Origin: Bradyrhizobium agreste
GTDB taxonomy: Bacteria; Pseudomonadota; Alphaproteobacteria; Rhizobiales; Xanthobacteraceae
Direction of reading: 5' to 3'
Assembly: GCF_016031625.1 (NCBI RefSeq)
Contig: NZ_JACCHP010000019.1
Location: 62,001 to 126,000, forward strand
Length of the DNA: 64,000 nucleotides
Position 1 is the first letter of the stretch. Each line of letters begins with the position of its first letter. The position numbers and the translations under genes were made by a program. Positions 8,075 through 16,604 of the stretch are shown in pieces. The notes under the pieces are model-generated. The model was given only the letters and a program-made list of their open reading frames with translations, made no database searches and was not told the DNA's origin.

Positions 8075-10384
8075 TTAGAGGCTGTGACGGCGGTGATGCT
8101 CGCTGATCGCAACCCACACCCGCTCGGGCGTTGCCGGCATGTCGATGTGGTCGATCTTGTATTCGCGCCAGAGCGCATCGACGATGGCGTTGACGACGGC
8201 CGGACAGGAGCCGATCGCGCCGGCCTCGCCGGCGCCCTTCACGCCCATCGGATTGGTCTTGCAGGGGACATTGTGGGTCTCGAACACGAAGGCCGGGCCA
8301 TCCGCTGCGCGCGGCAGCGCGTAGTCCATGTAGGTGGCGGTGATGAGCTGGCCGTCGGTCGGTCCGTACACCACCTGCTCCATCAAGGCCTGGCCGATGC
8401 CCTGCATGGCGCCGCCATGCACCTGGCCCTCCAAGAGCAGCGGATTGAGCGTCTTGCCGAAATCGTCGACGATCACGTAGTTGACGATCTTGATGATGCC
8501 GGTCGCCGGATCGATCTCGACCTCCGCCAGATGCGTGCCGTTTGGATAGGTGCCGTCGGCGCTGGCGAAGGTCGCGCTGCCGTTCAGCTTCGACGGATCG
8601 GCGCCGGGTCGCTTGGCGAGATCGGCGAAGGAGATCGAGCGGTCGGTGCCGGCGATCCGGATCACGCCGTCGGTGATCTCGAGGTCGCCCGCGCTCGCCT
8701 CCAGCGCCTGCGCTGCAAGCTCCTTCAGCTTCTTGCCGAGATCGCCCGCAGCACGCTCCACGCAGACGCCACCCGTGGGGATCGAGGCCGAGCCGCCGGT
8801 GCCGAGGCCGGTCGCGATCTCGTCAGTGTCGCCCTGGCGAACATGCACGCGCTCCGGCGGCAGGCCGAACTGCTCCGCGACGATCTGCGCATAGGCGGTC
8901 TGATGGCCCTGCCCGCTCGATTGCGTGCCGATCAGCACGGTGACGTCGCCATTGGGATCGAGGCGGACGTTGGCCGTCTCCTCACCCATGACGCCGCAAA
9001 TCTCGACATAGCTCGCAAGGCCGATGCCGCGGATAAGCCCCTGCTTCTTGGCGAGCTTGGCGCGTTTGGGAAATTCCTTCCATTCCGCGATCTCCATCGC
9101 GCGCTTCAGATGCGCGGCGAAATCGCCGGAATCGTAGACCTTGCCGGTGGCGGTCTTGTAGGGCAGCGCCTTCGGCGGGATGAAGTTCTTGCGGCGGATG
9201 GCATCCGGCGTCATGTCGAGCTTTCGCGCGCAGGCATCGACGAGGCGCTCGATGACATAGGCAGCTTCAGGCCGGCCCGCGCCGCGATAGGCGTCGACCG
9301 GCACGCTGTGGGTGAAGATGGTGCGCACCCGGCAGTGGAAGGCCTGGATGTCGTAGAGGCCCGGCAGCATGCCGGCGCCGCCATGCGGGATGTAGGGCCC
9401 AAAGGTCGACAGATACGCGCCCATGTCGCCCATGAGGTCACAATCCATCGCGAGGAACTTGCCGTCTTCGGTCAGCGCCATCTTGGCGGTGGTGACGTTG
9501 TCGCGGCCCTGCGCATCGCCCATGAAGTGCTCGGAGCGGTCGGCCGCCCACTTCACCGCCTTCTTCAGTTTGCGCGCGGCGACCGCCATCAGGGCATATT
9601 CCCGATAGGGGAACAGCTTCGTGCCGAACCCGCCGCCGACATCGGGGCAGATCACCCGCATCTTGTCGGTGGGAATGTTGAGCACGTTCTGGCACAGGAT
9701 GTCGCGCAGGCGGTGGCTGCCCTGGCTGCCGACCGTCAGCGTCAGATGGTCGCGCTTGGCATCGTATTCACAGACCGCCGCCCGCGTCTCCATGAAGCTC
9801 GCAACCACGCGCGGATTGACGATGGAGATCTCGGCGACCGCATGCGCCTTGGCAAAGGCGGCTTCCACCGCCGCCTTGTCGCCGATCGAGACGTCGAACA
9901 GCACGTTGCCGGGCTTGTCGGGCCAGACCTGCGGCGCGCCTTTCTTCACGGCGTTGACGACGCCGGTCACGGCGGGCAGCGGCGACCATTTGACCTCGAT
10001 CGCCTCGATCGCGTCGCGGGCCTGGTCGATGGTCTCGGCGACCACGAAAGCGACGGCATCGCCGACATGACGCACCTCGCCCCTAGCCAGGATCGGGTAA
10101 GGCGGGCCGGTGAACGGATCGGTCTCGAGGTTGAACAGGCAGGGCAGATTGCCGAGATCCTTGACGTCGTCCGCCGTCAGGATCAGCGCAACGCCCGGCA
10201 AGCCGCGGGCGCGGCCCGCATCGATAGTGTATTTGGCATGCGCATGCGGCGAGCGCAGCACCAGGCAGCGAAGCGCGGCCTGGGGCGCATAATCGTCGGT
10301 ATAGCGGCCCTTGCCGCGGATGAGCGCGTCATCCTCCTTGCGCAGCACGCTTTGGCCAACGCCGAACTTGATGGGAGCCGCCAT
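8075..10384 (-). CDS. CoxL-like molybdenum hydroxylase large subunit (xanthine dehydrogenase / aldehyde oxidase family), orphan
   Basis: The 769-residue protein is a molybdopterin-cytosine-dinucleotide-type large subunit. The N-terminal domain reads LIRGKGRYTDDYAPQAALRC. Mo-binding segments include GGGFGTK, the active-site loop DAYRGAGRPEAAYVIERLVD, QSSGQGHQT and the catalytic-glutamate motif GVKGAGEAGAIGSCPAVVNA. The loop reads AYRGAGR, the pattern of so-called form II CoxL-like proteins, not the AYxCSFR of true CO dehydrogenase, so CO oxidation is unlikely. Family members need FAD (CoxM) and [2Fe-2S] (CoxS) partners. Neither is next to this gene, so it must borrow partners encoded elsewhere or be solitary. 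The substrate is unknown. Confidence 0.9.
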   Translation of the reverse strand: MAAPIKFGVGQSVLRKEDDALIRGKGRYTDDYAPQAALRCLVLRSPHAHAKYTIDAGRARGLPGVALILTADDVKDLGNLPCLFNLETDPFTGPPYPILARGEVRHVGDAVAFVVAETIDQARDAIEAIEVKWSPLPAVTGVVNAVKKGAPQVWPDKPGNVLFDVSIGDKAAVEAAFAKAHAVAEISIVNPRVVASFMETRAAVCEYDAKRDHLTLTVGSQGSHRLRDILCQNVLNIPTDKMRVICPDVGGGFGTKLFPYREYALMAVAARKLKKAVKWAADRSEHFMGDAQGRDNVTTAKMALTEDGKFLAMDCDLMGDMGAYLSTFGPYIPHGGAGMLPGLYDIQAFHCRVRTIFTHSVPVDAYRGAGRPEAAYVIERLVDACARKLDMTPDAIRRKNFIPPKALPYKTATGKVYDSGDFAAHLKRAMEIAEWKEFPKRAKLAKKQGLIRGIGLASYVEICGVMGEETANVRLDPNGDVTVLIGTQSSGQGHQTAYAQIVAEQFGLPPERVHVRQGDTDEIATGLGTGGSASIPTGGVCVERAAGDLGKKLKELAAQALEASAGDLEITDGVIRIAGTDRSISFADLAKRPGADPSKLNGSATFASADGTYPNGTHLAEVEIDPATGIIKIVNYVIVDDFGKTLNPLLLEGQVHGGAMQGIGQALMEQVVYGPTDGQLITATYMDYALPRAADGPAFVFETHNVPCKTNPMGVKGAGEAGAIGSCPAVVNAIVDALWREYKIDHIDMPATPERVWVAISEHHRRHSL

Positions 10385-10608
10385 TGTCTATCCCGTTCTC
10401 ATGGTTGTTTTGCGGGCCATATTGCCGTGGAAAAAGTGGCAAGGCAAACGGGTTTAGGCATGCGCATGGGTCGCGGGCGGGGAAAGCGCCGCGCCCCCGT
10501 CACCATGCCGTCCAGATTGCGCCGCGAAACAAGACCTCATCCTGAGCAGCCCGCCAAAGGCGGGCGTCTCGAAGGATCGGCCGCGAAGACGCCGCCCACC
10601 TTAAAAAG

Positions 10609-10884
10609 TTACATCCCACTGCGCCTCCATAGATCCATCGTCCGATCTCGCAGCCTTTCGATAGCGCGCTCAGGCGCGATGTGGTCGATCTCGCCACGCG
10701 TCAGGCCGATGTCCATCAGCTCCCTGTCGCTCAGATCGTGCAGGGTGACTCGTGCGCTCCGGCACTGCTCCCAAAACGCGCGCCAGTATCGCCCGAGCCG
10801 ACTCAAGGCGATGGAGAAGTCGAGGCGAAGCTCCGCGGCATCGTGCTCGGCCTCGGATGAGATCTTCGTCAATTGTGGTGGCAT
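10609..10884 (-). CDS. DUF1127 domain-containing small protein
   Basis: The 91-residue protein carries the DUF1127 signature at its centre (LHDLSDRELMDIGLTRGEIDHI), preceded by an aromatic helix (RYWRAFWEQCR). DUF1127 proteins are small arginine-rich proteins frequent in Rhizobiales. In some species they affect phosphate and carbon metabolism or RNA turnover. A strong AGGAG lies nine bases before the ATG. It is flanked upstream by a minus-strand terminator at 10926-10956, so it has its own promoter in the short gap. The function here is not known. Confidence 0.85.
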   Translation of the reverse strand: MPPQLTKISSEAEHDAAELRLDFSIALSRLGRYWRAFWEQCRSARVTLHDLSDRELMDIGLTRGEIDHIAPERAIERLRDRTMDLWRRSGM

Positions 10885-10925
10885 CGGACGCTCCTGCTGT
10901 TGTGCCGGCAGGGAGCGTGGCCAAT

Positions 10926-10956
10926 GAAAAGGCCCCGTCCGATGCCGGCGGGGCCT
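10926..10956 (-). terminator. Rho-independent terminator, minus strand
   Basis: A 7-base G/C stem (GGCCCCG at 10931-10937 against CGGGGCC at 10949-10955) is followed on the minus strand by TTTTC. It lies about 30 bases after the stop of the 25-codon reading frame at 10984-11061 and just upstream of the DUF1127 gene. It therefore implies a separate short transcript from the right. Confidence 0.65.
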
Positions 10957-10983
10957 GGTGGAAAAGATGTCGTCGTCGAATTC

Positions 10984-11061
10984 CTAGCGCGCGACTCCTT
11001 CCACGGCCCAGCCGAAGCGGGTCATGTCCGAGTGGTTAACGTTGCGCACGGATTTGATCAT
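10984..11061 (-). CDS. Candidate 25-residue small protein
   Basis: A short frame starts at the ATG at 11061 and encodes a 25-residue peptide (beginning MIKSVRNVNHSDMTRF, ending GWAVEGVAR), with TAG at 10984-10986. The same frame is open upstream to 11199. The main support is context: a rho-independent terminator sits 28 bases after the stop, as expected for a tiny transcription unit. The upstream ribosome-binding site is weak. The peptide is soluble and not a recognised family. It could equally be the 3' part of a small RNA. Confidence 0.35.
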   Translation of the reverse strand: MIKSVRNVNHSDMTRFGWAVEGVAR

Positions 11062-11491
11062 GAGGCGCCTGTAGCACGACGACGTCGCAAAATCAAGAGA
11101 TGCATGGAGCCTGTTTGCATCCTCGAGGCGAACCGTCACGCCGGCCAATTCGTCGTTCAAGCTGACACGACGAAGGAGGTTTGCGCCAACCGCGCACAAC
11201 GGACCAGCTCCGCGAAGAGCGCTTGAGGCGCGCGATCGTTTAGAGCGGCGGCTGACCGAACGGCGACAGTCGCGACCCGTGATATGCGCGTCCGCCCATT
11301 ATGTAGGCAGCTCTGTCGGCGCCGCGCACAATGGCGGCACGATAGCCCGTTCGCCTTCAATTCGCTGCTTCCGCTGAGCTAACGCGCTTCCGAGCATTTC
11401 GGCGGCTTGCCACTTTCTGGAGGGCTTGTCGCACGGCTCCCGTTCGGCCACACTCGTCGCATTTCAAGTAATTGTTTGGAAGGGTGACCTC
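11062..11491. other. Intergenic stretch without recognised genes
   Basis: These 430 bases contain only short overlapping frames lacking ribosome-binding sites or recognisable domains. No repeat family found elsewhere in the window was seen here. It may hold the promoter of the short minus-strand unit at 10984-11061. Confidence 0.4.
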
Positions 11492-11641
11492 ATGCCCGAA
11501 GCATTGGAAAGCCTGTTGTGGTGTGCCGCGCTCGCGACGTGGCTGATGCTCTTCTCCAGGATCCTAGGTGAACACCTGAAGCCCCTCTCGAAACACCTCG
11601 GCCATCTGATTGCGGTTGCTTTCAGGCTCAGGACGAAGTGA
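11492..11641 (+). CDS. Candidate small membrane protein (49 residues)
   Basis: A frame from the ATG at 11492 encodes 49 residues with one hydrophobic segment (LLWCAALATWLMLFSRIL) and a basic C-terminus. A GGAAGGG lies about nine bases upstream. No family was recognised. The hydrophobic helix with positive flanks is compatible with a small inner-membrane protein, but chance cannot be excluded. The 140 bases that follow hold only repeat family A. Confidence 0.35.
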   Translation: MPEALESLLWCAALATWLMLFSRILGEHLKPLSKHLGHLIAVAFRLRTK

Positions 11642-11783
11642 CGCAAAACGGCCTCGGCGCGGCTTGGCAGCTGTCAAACTGGAAGAACTGCTCGTCACGT
11701 TGTTGCTGGCGTGAAGCGAACGGACCAGCCGCGCGCATCCTGCGGCCGCACTGTTTCGTGGCTCAGCGGGTGCAGTGAAGCTG

Positions 11784-11887
11784 CTAAAGCGCGATGCGAT
11801 TAGAATGAATCGTCATCGCGCTTTAGGTCATTGTTTGAGCATGATCTTTTCGGAAAACCGCTAAGCACTTTTCCGAATCATGCTCTA
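11784..11887 (-). repeat. Dispersed repeat, family A, copy 2 (inverted relative to copy 1)
   Basis: The reverse complement aligns over its whole length with 4095-4195, including the 13-base inverted repeat around TCATTCTAAT. Its right end overlaps the stop codon of the DoxX gene (11885-11887), so the repeat supplies the stop codon and the last bases of that gene. Confidence 0.8.
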
Positions 11888-12337
11888 GCGTCCCACCCTC
11901 CGGTCGAGGGAGAACCGGCCTCCTCCGGTGACCAGGATCAACAGAGCGCCTCCCATGATGGAGATGTTCTTCAAGAAGTTATTGTACTGGCCAATCTGTT
12001 GCGGACCGGCGGGATACTCCCAGTAACGATGTGCGATCGCAGTGGCCGACAATACGAACAGAAACGTCAAAATTGCGCAGTAGCGCGTGCCGATGCCGAG
12101 TATCAAGCCAACCGATATCACGATTTCCAGCACGACGTTGATCGTCGTGAACAGCTGGGGCACCGGGAGGTTCAGCGACCGAAAATAACTCACCGAGCCA
12201 CTGAAGTTGGTGAGTGCTCCATAGGCGCTTCCAACGAAGACCCATGCAAGCAGGACACGACCGATGAGGATGAGCAGGTCGGCGTTGCTGGTGGCGAACT
12301 CGTCGATCCGCGTGGACCAGGGTGAGCGGAATGGCAT
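11885..12337 (-). CDS. DoxX family membrane protein
   Basis: The 150-residue protein has about four transmembrane helices with DoxX features: LLILIGRVLLAWVFVGSAYGALTNF, then LNLPVPQLFTTINVVLEIVISVGLILGIGTRYCAI. Bacterial DoxX proteins are linked to redox or sulfur stress, but most have no assigned role. The start is the ATG at 12337, eight bases after a GAGG; the frame is open 18 codons further without similarity. Its 3' end coincides with dispersed repeat family A. It could be read from murJ, 135 bases upstream on the same strand. Confidence 0.83.
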   Translation of the reverse strand: MPFRSPWSTRIDEFATSNADLLILIGRVLLAWVFVGSAYGALTNFSGSVSYFRSLNLPVPQLFTTINVVLEIVISVGLILGIGTRYCAILTFLFVLSATAIAHRYWEYPAGPQQIGQYNNFLKNISIMGGALLILVTGGGRFSLDRRVGR

Positions 12338-12472
12338 GGTAGCTGCCTCGTCTCGTGAGCAGGGCACCCGAATATCGGAAAATCGTATCACGATCGGCGG
12401 ACCTTATGAAGGATTCCGGTCGCCGATGCCCGCCGTGGAGGCAGCGGTAGGTGGATAAATCTGGATGCGACC

Positions 12473-13999
12473 CTAGCCGCGCACCAGCGAGACCAGCCAC
12501 TTGCGTCCGAACAACACGAGGATCGCAAGCGCGTAGACGATCGTGCCTCCGACGGCGAGCAGGACCAGCGTCGCTTCATCCCGGAAGTGCATCGCGCCCA
12601 GCGCAGGGCCGCTGAAGCGCGCAATCAGCCAGAACGCCGCGGCGAGGATCAATCCGGTCAGCAGGAATTTGCCGAGCGACATAAGCCAGGCGCGGTCCGG
12701 CACGAGAAAGCCTCGCCGCACGGCGAAGAACAGCACCAGCAGCAGATTGGTCCAGACGCCGACGGCGGTGGCCAGCGCCAGGCCGATCTGGGCCAGCGAT
12801 CCCATCAAGGCGACCTTCAGCGCGACATTGACCGCGATGCCCGTCAGCGACGCGCGGACCGGCGTTGCGGTGTCCTTGCGCGCGTAGAAGGTCGCGACCG
12901 CGCTGCGGATCAGCACGAACGGGATCAGGCCAATGGCATAGGCCGCGAGCGTCGCACCGGCGGCTGCGGCATCGGCCTTGGAGAACGCACCGCGGGCGAA
13001 CAGCGCGCGCATGATCGCATCGGGCACGGTGATGAACGCAGCCACGAACGGGATCGAGAACAGCAGCGTGAAATCGAAGGCGCGGCGCTGCGCCTTCAGC
13101 GCGCCGTCATGGTCGTTGGCCGTGATCCGCCGCGACATCTCCGGCAGCAGCACCGTGCCGATGGCGATGCCGATCACGCCGATCGGGAGCTGGTTGAGGC
13201 GGTCGGCGTAATACAGCGCGGACAGCGCGCCCGCAGGCAGGAACGTCGCGATGATGGTGTCGGCGAACAGCGCGACCTGCGTCCCCATCGAGCCCAGCGT
13301 CGCCGGCCCTAGTGCCCTAAAGAAGCCGCGGACGTCCTCGTCGAGCTTCAGCGGGGCAAAGCGCGGCAGGCCGCCATGACGGGCGAGATCGCCGGCGAGC
13401 AGGAAATATTGCAGGAAGCCGGAGATCAGCACGCCCCAGGCCGCGGCATGGCCCGCGGTCGGAAACCAGACGGCAACCGCCAGCGTCATCATCATGGCGA
13501 CGTTGAGGAAGATCGAGGCGGCCGCGGCGCTGGCAAAGCGCTGCATCACGTTGAGCATGCCGCCGTAAAGCGTCACCAGCGTGATCAAGAGCAGATAGGG
13601 AAAGGTGATCCGGGTCAGCTCGATCGCGAGCTTGCGCTGCTCGGCATCGTCGCTGAAGCCGGGCGCGAGAATGCTCATGGCCTGCGGCATGAACAGCCAG
13701 GCGACGATCAGCAGCACCACCTGCGAGGCCAAGAGCAGCGTGAAGATGCGGTCGGCGAACAGGTGTGCCGCCGCCTCGCCCTTCTCGCCATGGACATGGG
13801 CATAGGCCGGCACCCAGGCGGCGTTGAAGGCGCCCTCGGCGAAAATCGCGCGGAAATGATTGGGCAGCCTCAGCGCCACGAAAAAGGCATCGGCCACCGG
13901 ACCGGCGCCGAGGATCGCCGCGAGCATGATGTCGCGGGCAAATCCCGTCAGCCGCGACAGCAGCGTGTAACCACCGACCGTGAAGATGCGTCCGAGCAT
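12473..13999 (-). CDS. murJ: Lipid II flippase MurJ
   Basis: The 508-residue polytopic inner-membrane protein has the MurJ/MviN hallmark N-terminus: GGYTLLSRLTGFARDIMLAA, then GAGPVADAFFVALRLPNHFRAIFAEGAFNAAWVPAY. Conserved arginines (for example SRLTGFARD and LRLPNHFR) line the cavity. About 14 transmembrane helices fit the hydrophobicity pattern, and the length is normal. MurJ flips lipid-linked peptidoglycan precursor to the periplasm and is usually essential. The ATG at 13999 is the natural start. Repeat 14060-14200 lies upstream. Confidence 0.96.
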   Translation of the reverse strand: MLGRIFTVGGYTLLSRLTGFARDIMLAAILGAGPVADAFFVALRLPNHFRAIFAEGAFNAAWVPAYAHVHGEKGEAAAHLFADRIFTLLLASQVVLLIVAWLFMPQAMSILAPGFSDDAEQRKLAIELTRITFPYLLLITLVTLYGGMLNVMQRFASAAAASIFLNVAMMMTLAVAVWFPTAGHAAAWGVLISGFLQYFLLAGDLARHGGLPRFAPLKLDEDVRGFFRALGPATLGSMGTQVALFADTIIATFLPAGALSALYYADRLNQLPIGVIGIAIGTVLLPEMSRRITANDHDGALKAQRRAFDFTLLFSIPFVAAFITVPDAIMRALFARGAFSKADAAAAGATLAAYAIGLIPFVLIRSAVATFYARKDTATPVRASLTGIAVNVALKVALMGSLAQIGLALATAVGVWTNLLLVLFFAVRRGFLVPDRAWLMSLGKFLLTGLILAAAFWLIARFSGPALGAMHFRDEATLVLLAVGGTIVYALAILVLFGRKWLVSLVRG

Positions 14000-14059
14000 G
14001 CGGACTGTTTTAGAGCATGGCAGGATTAGGTCTAGGTGCTAGCCGCAGCATAGGTGCGC

Positions 14060-14200
14060 CCCCTCCCCCGCTTGCGGGGGAGGGGCGGAGAGGGTGTCTC
14101 GACGACGAAGATTCCCCCAGAGGAGAGAGCCCTCACCCGGCGCGCGGGACGATGCTTCGCATCGCCCGGACGCGCCGACCTCTCCCGCAAGCGGGAGAGG
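14060..14200. repeat. Dispersed palindromic repeat (CCCCTCCCCC / GGGAGAGG type)
   Basis: The unit contains two strong hairpins, CCCCTCCCCCGC-TT-GCGGGGGAGGGG at the left end and CCTCTCCCGC-AA-GCGGGAGAGG at the right, with further short palindromes between them. It resembles in build, though not in exact sequence, the unit at 427-584. It fills the gap between murJ and the DegT aminotransferase gene. Confidence 0.7.
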
Positions 14201-14214
14201 TGAAGAAAGCACCT

Positions 14215-15408
14215 TCAGCCGGCGAGCGCGCCGCGGACGGCGGCGATGATTCGCTCCTGGTCGGCTTCGGTCAGATAAGCATGCATCGGCAGGCTGATGA
14301 CGTCCTGCGACAGGCTCTCGCAAGTAGGCAATCCGCCCTCGGCGACCGGATAGTGCCTGTAGGCGGTCTGCTGGTGCATCGACTTGCCGTAATAGATCGC
14401 GGTCGGCACGCCCTGGGTCTTCAGCGCGGCGGCAAAGCCGTCGCGGTCTGTCCCCTTCGGCAGACGAATGGTGTACTGCGCCCAGACCGAGGTGTTGCCG
14501 GGCGCAAGGCGCGGCACGGTCACAACATTAGACAGCCCGCGCGCATAGCGCTCGGCGACCTTGTTGCGGGCGGCGATCTCATCGTCGAAGATCTTCAGCT
14601 TCTCGATCAGGACCGCGGCCTGCATGGTGTCGAGCCGGCCGGTGAGGCCGAGGCGGACGTTGTCGTATTTGTCCACGCCCTGCCCGTGCACGCGGATGCT
14701 GCGCAAGGTGGCGGCGAGCTCGTCATCGTCGGTGAAGATCGCCCCGCCGTCGCCGAAGCAGCCGAGCGGTTTTGCCGGAAAGAAGCTGGTCGCGGTGGCG
14801 TGGCCGAAGGTGCCGAGCTTGCGGCCCTTGTAGCTCGCGCCAAAGCCCTGCGCGGCGTCGTCGAGCACGAACAGGCCTTCGGCCCGGGCGATCTCGGCAA
14901 TGGCGTCGTGATCGGCGGGCTGGCCGAACAAGTCGACCGGAATCACGGCGACGGGCTTGAGACCGGCCTTGCGGGCGGTGGCGATGCCGCGCCTGAGCGA
15001 TTCCGGGCTCATGTTGAAGGTGGTCTCGTCGACGTCGACATAAACCGGCGTCGCGCCGGTCCGTGCCACCGGCGAGGCGGTCGCGATGAAGGTGAAGGAT
15101 GGACACAGCACGGCATCGCCGGGCCCGAAATTCTTCGCCATCATCACCATCAGGATGGCGTCGGTGCCGCTGGCGCAGCCGATCGCGTGCTTGGCACCGC
15201 AATAGGCCGCGAGCTGCTTCTCGAGCTCGAAGACCTCCGGCCCGTTGACGAACTGGCAGTGGTCCATCACGCGCTTGACGGCGGCATCGAGCGAGGCGCC
15301 AAGCCGGCGGCGCTGCGAGGCGACGTCGATGAAGGGAATGGGTTCGGAACGTAAGTGCTGGTTCATGACCTGATTCTTGGCGCCTTGTGACGTTTGAGCG
15401 GTCGACAT
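14215..15408 (-). CDS. DegT/DnrJ/EryC1/StrS family sugar aminotransferase (WbpE/WlbC-like)
   Basis: This PLP-dependent aminotransferase (397 residues from 15408; 383 from the ATG at 15366) acts on nucleotide-linked ketosugars. Landmarks are CQFVNGPEVFELEKQLAAYCG, CASGTDAILM, SFTFIATASPVARTGATPVYVD, DDAAQGFGASYKGRKLGTFG and the PLP lysine in SFFPAKPLGCFGDGGAI. It sits nine bases after a Gfo/Idh/MocA dehydrogenase gene. In the WbpB/WbpE pair, such a dehydrogenase and aminotransferase together convert UDP-HexNAcA to its 3-amino derivative. Neither start has a convincing ribosome-binding site. The role in amino-sugar synthesis for LPS or capsule is inference. Confidence 0.9.
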   Translation of the reverse strand: MSTAQTSQGAKNQVMNQHLRSEPIPFIDVASQRRRLGASLDAAVKRVMDHCQFVNGPEVFELEKQLAAYCGAKHAIGCASGTDAILMVMMAKNFGPGDAVLCPSFTFIATASPVARTGATPVYVDVDETTFNMSPESLRRGIATARKAGLKPVAVIPVDLFGQPADHDAIAEIARAEGLFVLDDAAQGFGASYKGRKLGTFGHATATSFFPAKPLGCFGDGGAIFTDDDELAATLRSIRVHGQGVDKYDNVRLGLTGRLDTMQAAVLIEKLKIFDDEIAARNKVAERYARGLSNVVTVPRLAPGNTSVWAQYTIRLPKGTDRDGFAAALKTQGVPTAIYYGKSMHQQTAYRHYPVAEGGLPTCESLSQDVISLPMHAYLTEADQERIIAAVRGALAG

Positions 15409-15417
15409 GGAAAGGGA

Positions 15418-16422
15418 TCAGCCGGCGACGCGGCGCGGCCCCTTGCGCGCGGGTGACGCGGCGGCAGGACGCGAGGGCGTCTCCAGGCACTGCGTGGCGA
15501 TCTCGAGGCTGGCAACGCCCTCGTCGCCCGTCACCGCCGGCGTCTCGCCGTTGCGCACCGCCTTGAGGAACGCGATCAGCTCGGCGCGGAGCGGCTCGTC
15601 ATGGCCGACCGGAAGATGCCGCATCGAGTAGCTGCCGTCCGGCTTGAAGCCGAAGCATTCGGTGACCTGGCGCGTCAAGAGATCGCCCATCACGTATTTG
15701 CCGCGCGTTGCCACCGTGACGCTGCGCGCCTTGAACGGCGTCAGCCAGTTGGTGTTGATGTGGGCGAGCACGCCGCTCTCGGTGCGGAACTGCAAGAGCG
15801 CGATGTCCTCGCGCTCGGCGACCGCGCTCGACAATTGCGGCTGCACCTCGACGATGTCGGATTCGGTGAACCAGCGGATCAAGTCGATGTCGTGCACGGC
15901 AAGGTCGATGACGACGCCGACATTGGACATGCGCGGCGGGAACGGGCCGACGCGGGTGATCGCGATGGAGAGAATGTCCTCGCCCGCGATCGCCTGCTTG
16001 ACCGCGGCGACCGCCGGATTGAAGCGCTCGACATGGCCGATCATCAGCGTGACGCCCGCCTTATGCGCGGCGGCGACGATCTCGCGGCCCTCCGCCACCG
16101 TGGATGCGATCGGCTTCTCGACCAGCACGTGGATGTTGTTGGCGATGCAGGCGAGCGCGACCTCGTGATGCAGATGGGTCGGCGCCGCGATGGTGACGGC
16201 ATCGACCCCGGCGCTGAACAGCTGGTCGAGCGTCTCGAAGCTTTCGCAATTGGCGAGTTCGGTGGCCCGCGTGCGATGTGCCGGCGATGGATCGACGACG
16301 CCGACGAGGCTGACGCCCGGCAGGCCGCTGAGCACGCGCGCATGGTTGCTGCCCATCACGCCGGCACCAATGACACCGACGCGCAAGCCGGCTCTTGCCG
16401 GTGCAGACCCTTTGGAACTCAT
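15418..16422 (-). CDS. Gfo/Idh/MocA family NAD(P)-dependent sugar dehydrogenase (WbpB/WlbA-like)
   Basis: The 334-residue oxidoreductase has an N-terminal Rossmann motif (VGVIGAGVMGSNHARVL), the VEKPIA motif with the family lysine, and the C-terminal half with GVVIDLAVHDIDLIRWF, which holds the substrate-binding histidine. Members of the WbpB/WlbA group oxidise C3 of UDP-N-acetylglucosaminuronic acid. The following aminotransferase gene then supplies the amine. The two genes are nine bases apart and surely co-transcribed. Upstream lies a 182-base gap with a strong hairpin (16539-16582), so the pair probably has its own promoter. Confidence 0.9.
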   Translation of the reverse strand: MSSKGSAPARAGLRVGVIGAGVMGSNHARVLSGLPGVSLVGVVDPSPAHRTRATELANCESFETLDQLFSAGVDAVTIAAPTHLHHEVALACIANNIHVLVEKPIASTVAEGREIVAAAHKAGVTLMIGHVERFNPAVAAVKQAIAGEDILSIAITRVGPFPPRMSNVGVVIDLAVHDIDLIRWFTESDIVEVQPQLSSAVAEREDIALLQFRTESGVLAHINTNWLTPFKARSVTVATRGKYVMGDLLTRQVTECFGFKPDGSYSMRHLPVGHDEPLRAELIAFLKAVRNGETPAVTGDEGVASLEIATQCLETPSRPAAASPARKGPRRVAG

Positions 16423-16538
16423 CTGAGCAAACCCCGATTCAACCCAAATCCCCGGGCCGCTTCTAGCACGGACGCCACATTTGTGGCGAATGCCGCCCTC
16501 GCGGGCCGGACACGATTTGATTCAAAAAGTTACACGTT

Positions 16539-16582
16539 CCCCGGGCCTTAGGCCGAAAAAGATACCGTTTCTCGGCCCGGGG
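16539..16582. repeat. Long hairpin between manC and the Gfo/Idh gene
   Basis: A perfect 9-base inverted repeat, CCCCGGGCC at 16539-16547 and GGCCCGGGG at 16574-16582, encloses a loop containing GGCCTTAGGCC. On the minus strand it lies 22 bases after the manC stop. No T-run follows, so it may be a factor-dependent terminator, an RNA-stabilising hairpin or a regulatory site. Confidence 0.5.
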
Positions 16583-16604
16583 CGCGTGATTCGGAGCTTG
16601 GTGG

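Noticed and set aside
8075..10384. Carbon monoxide dehydrogenase large subunit (true CoxL)
   Set aside because: The active-site loop reads AYRGAGR rather than AYxCSFR, and the other subunits are missing.
7949..10927. Plus-strand frame of 992 codons
   Set aside because: Antisense to the CoxL-like gene, which has full family motifs; the frame shows no recognisable domain.
16539..16582. Rho-independent terminator after manC
   Set aside because: The stem is strong but no T-run follows on the minus strand, so it is listed only as a hairpin.
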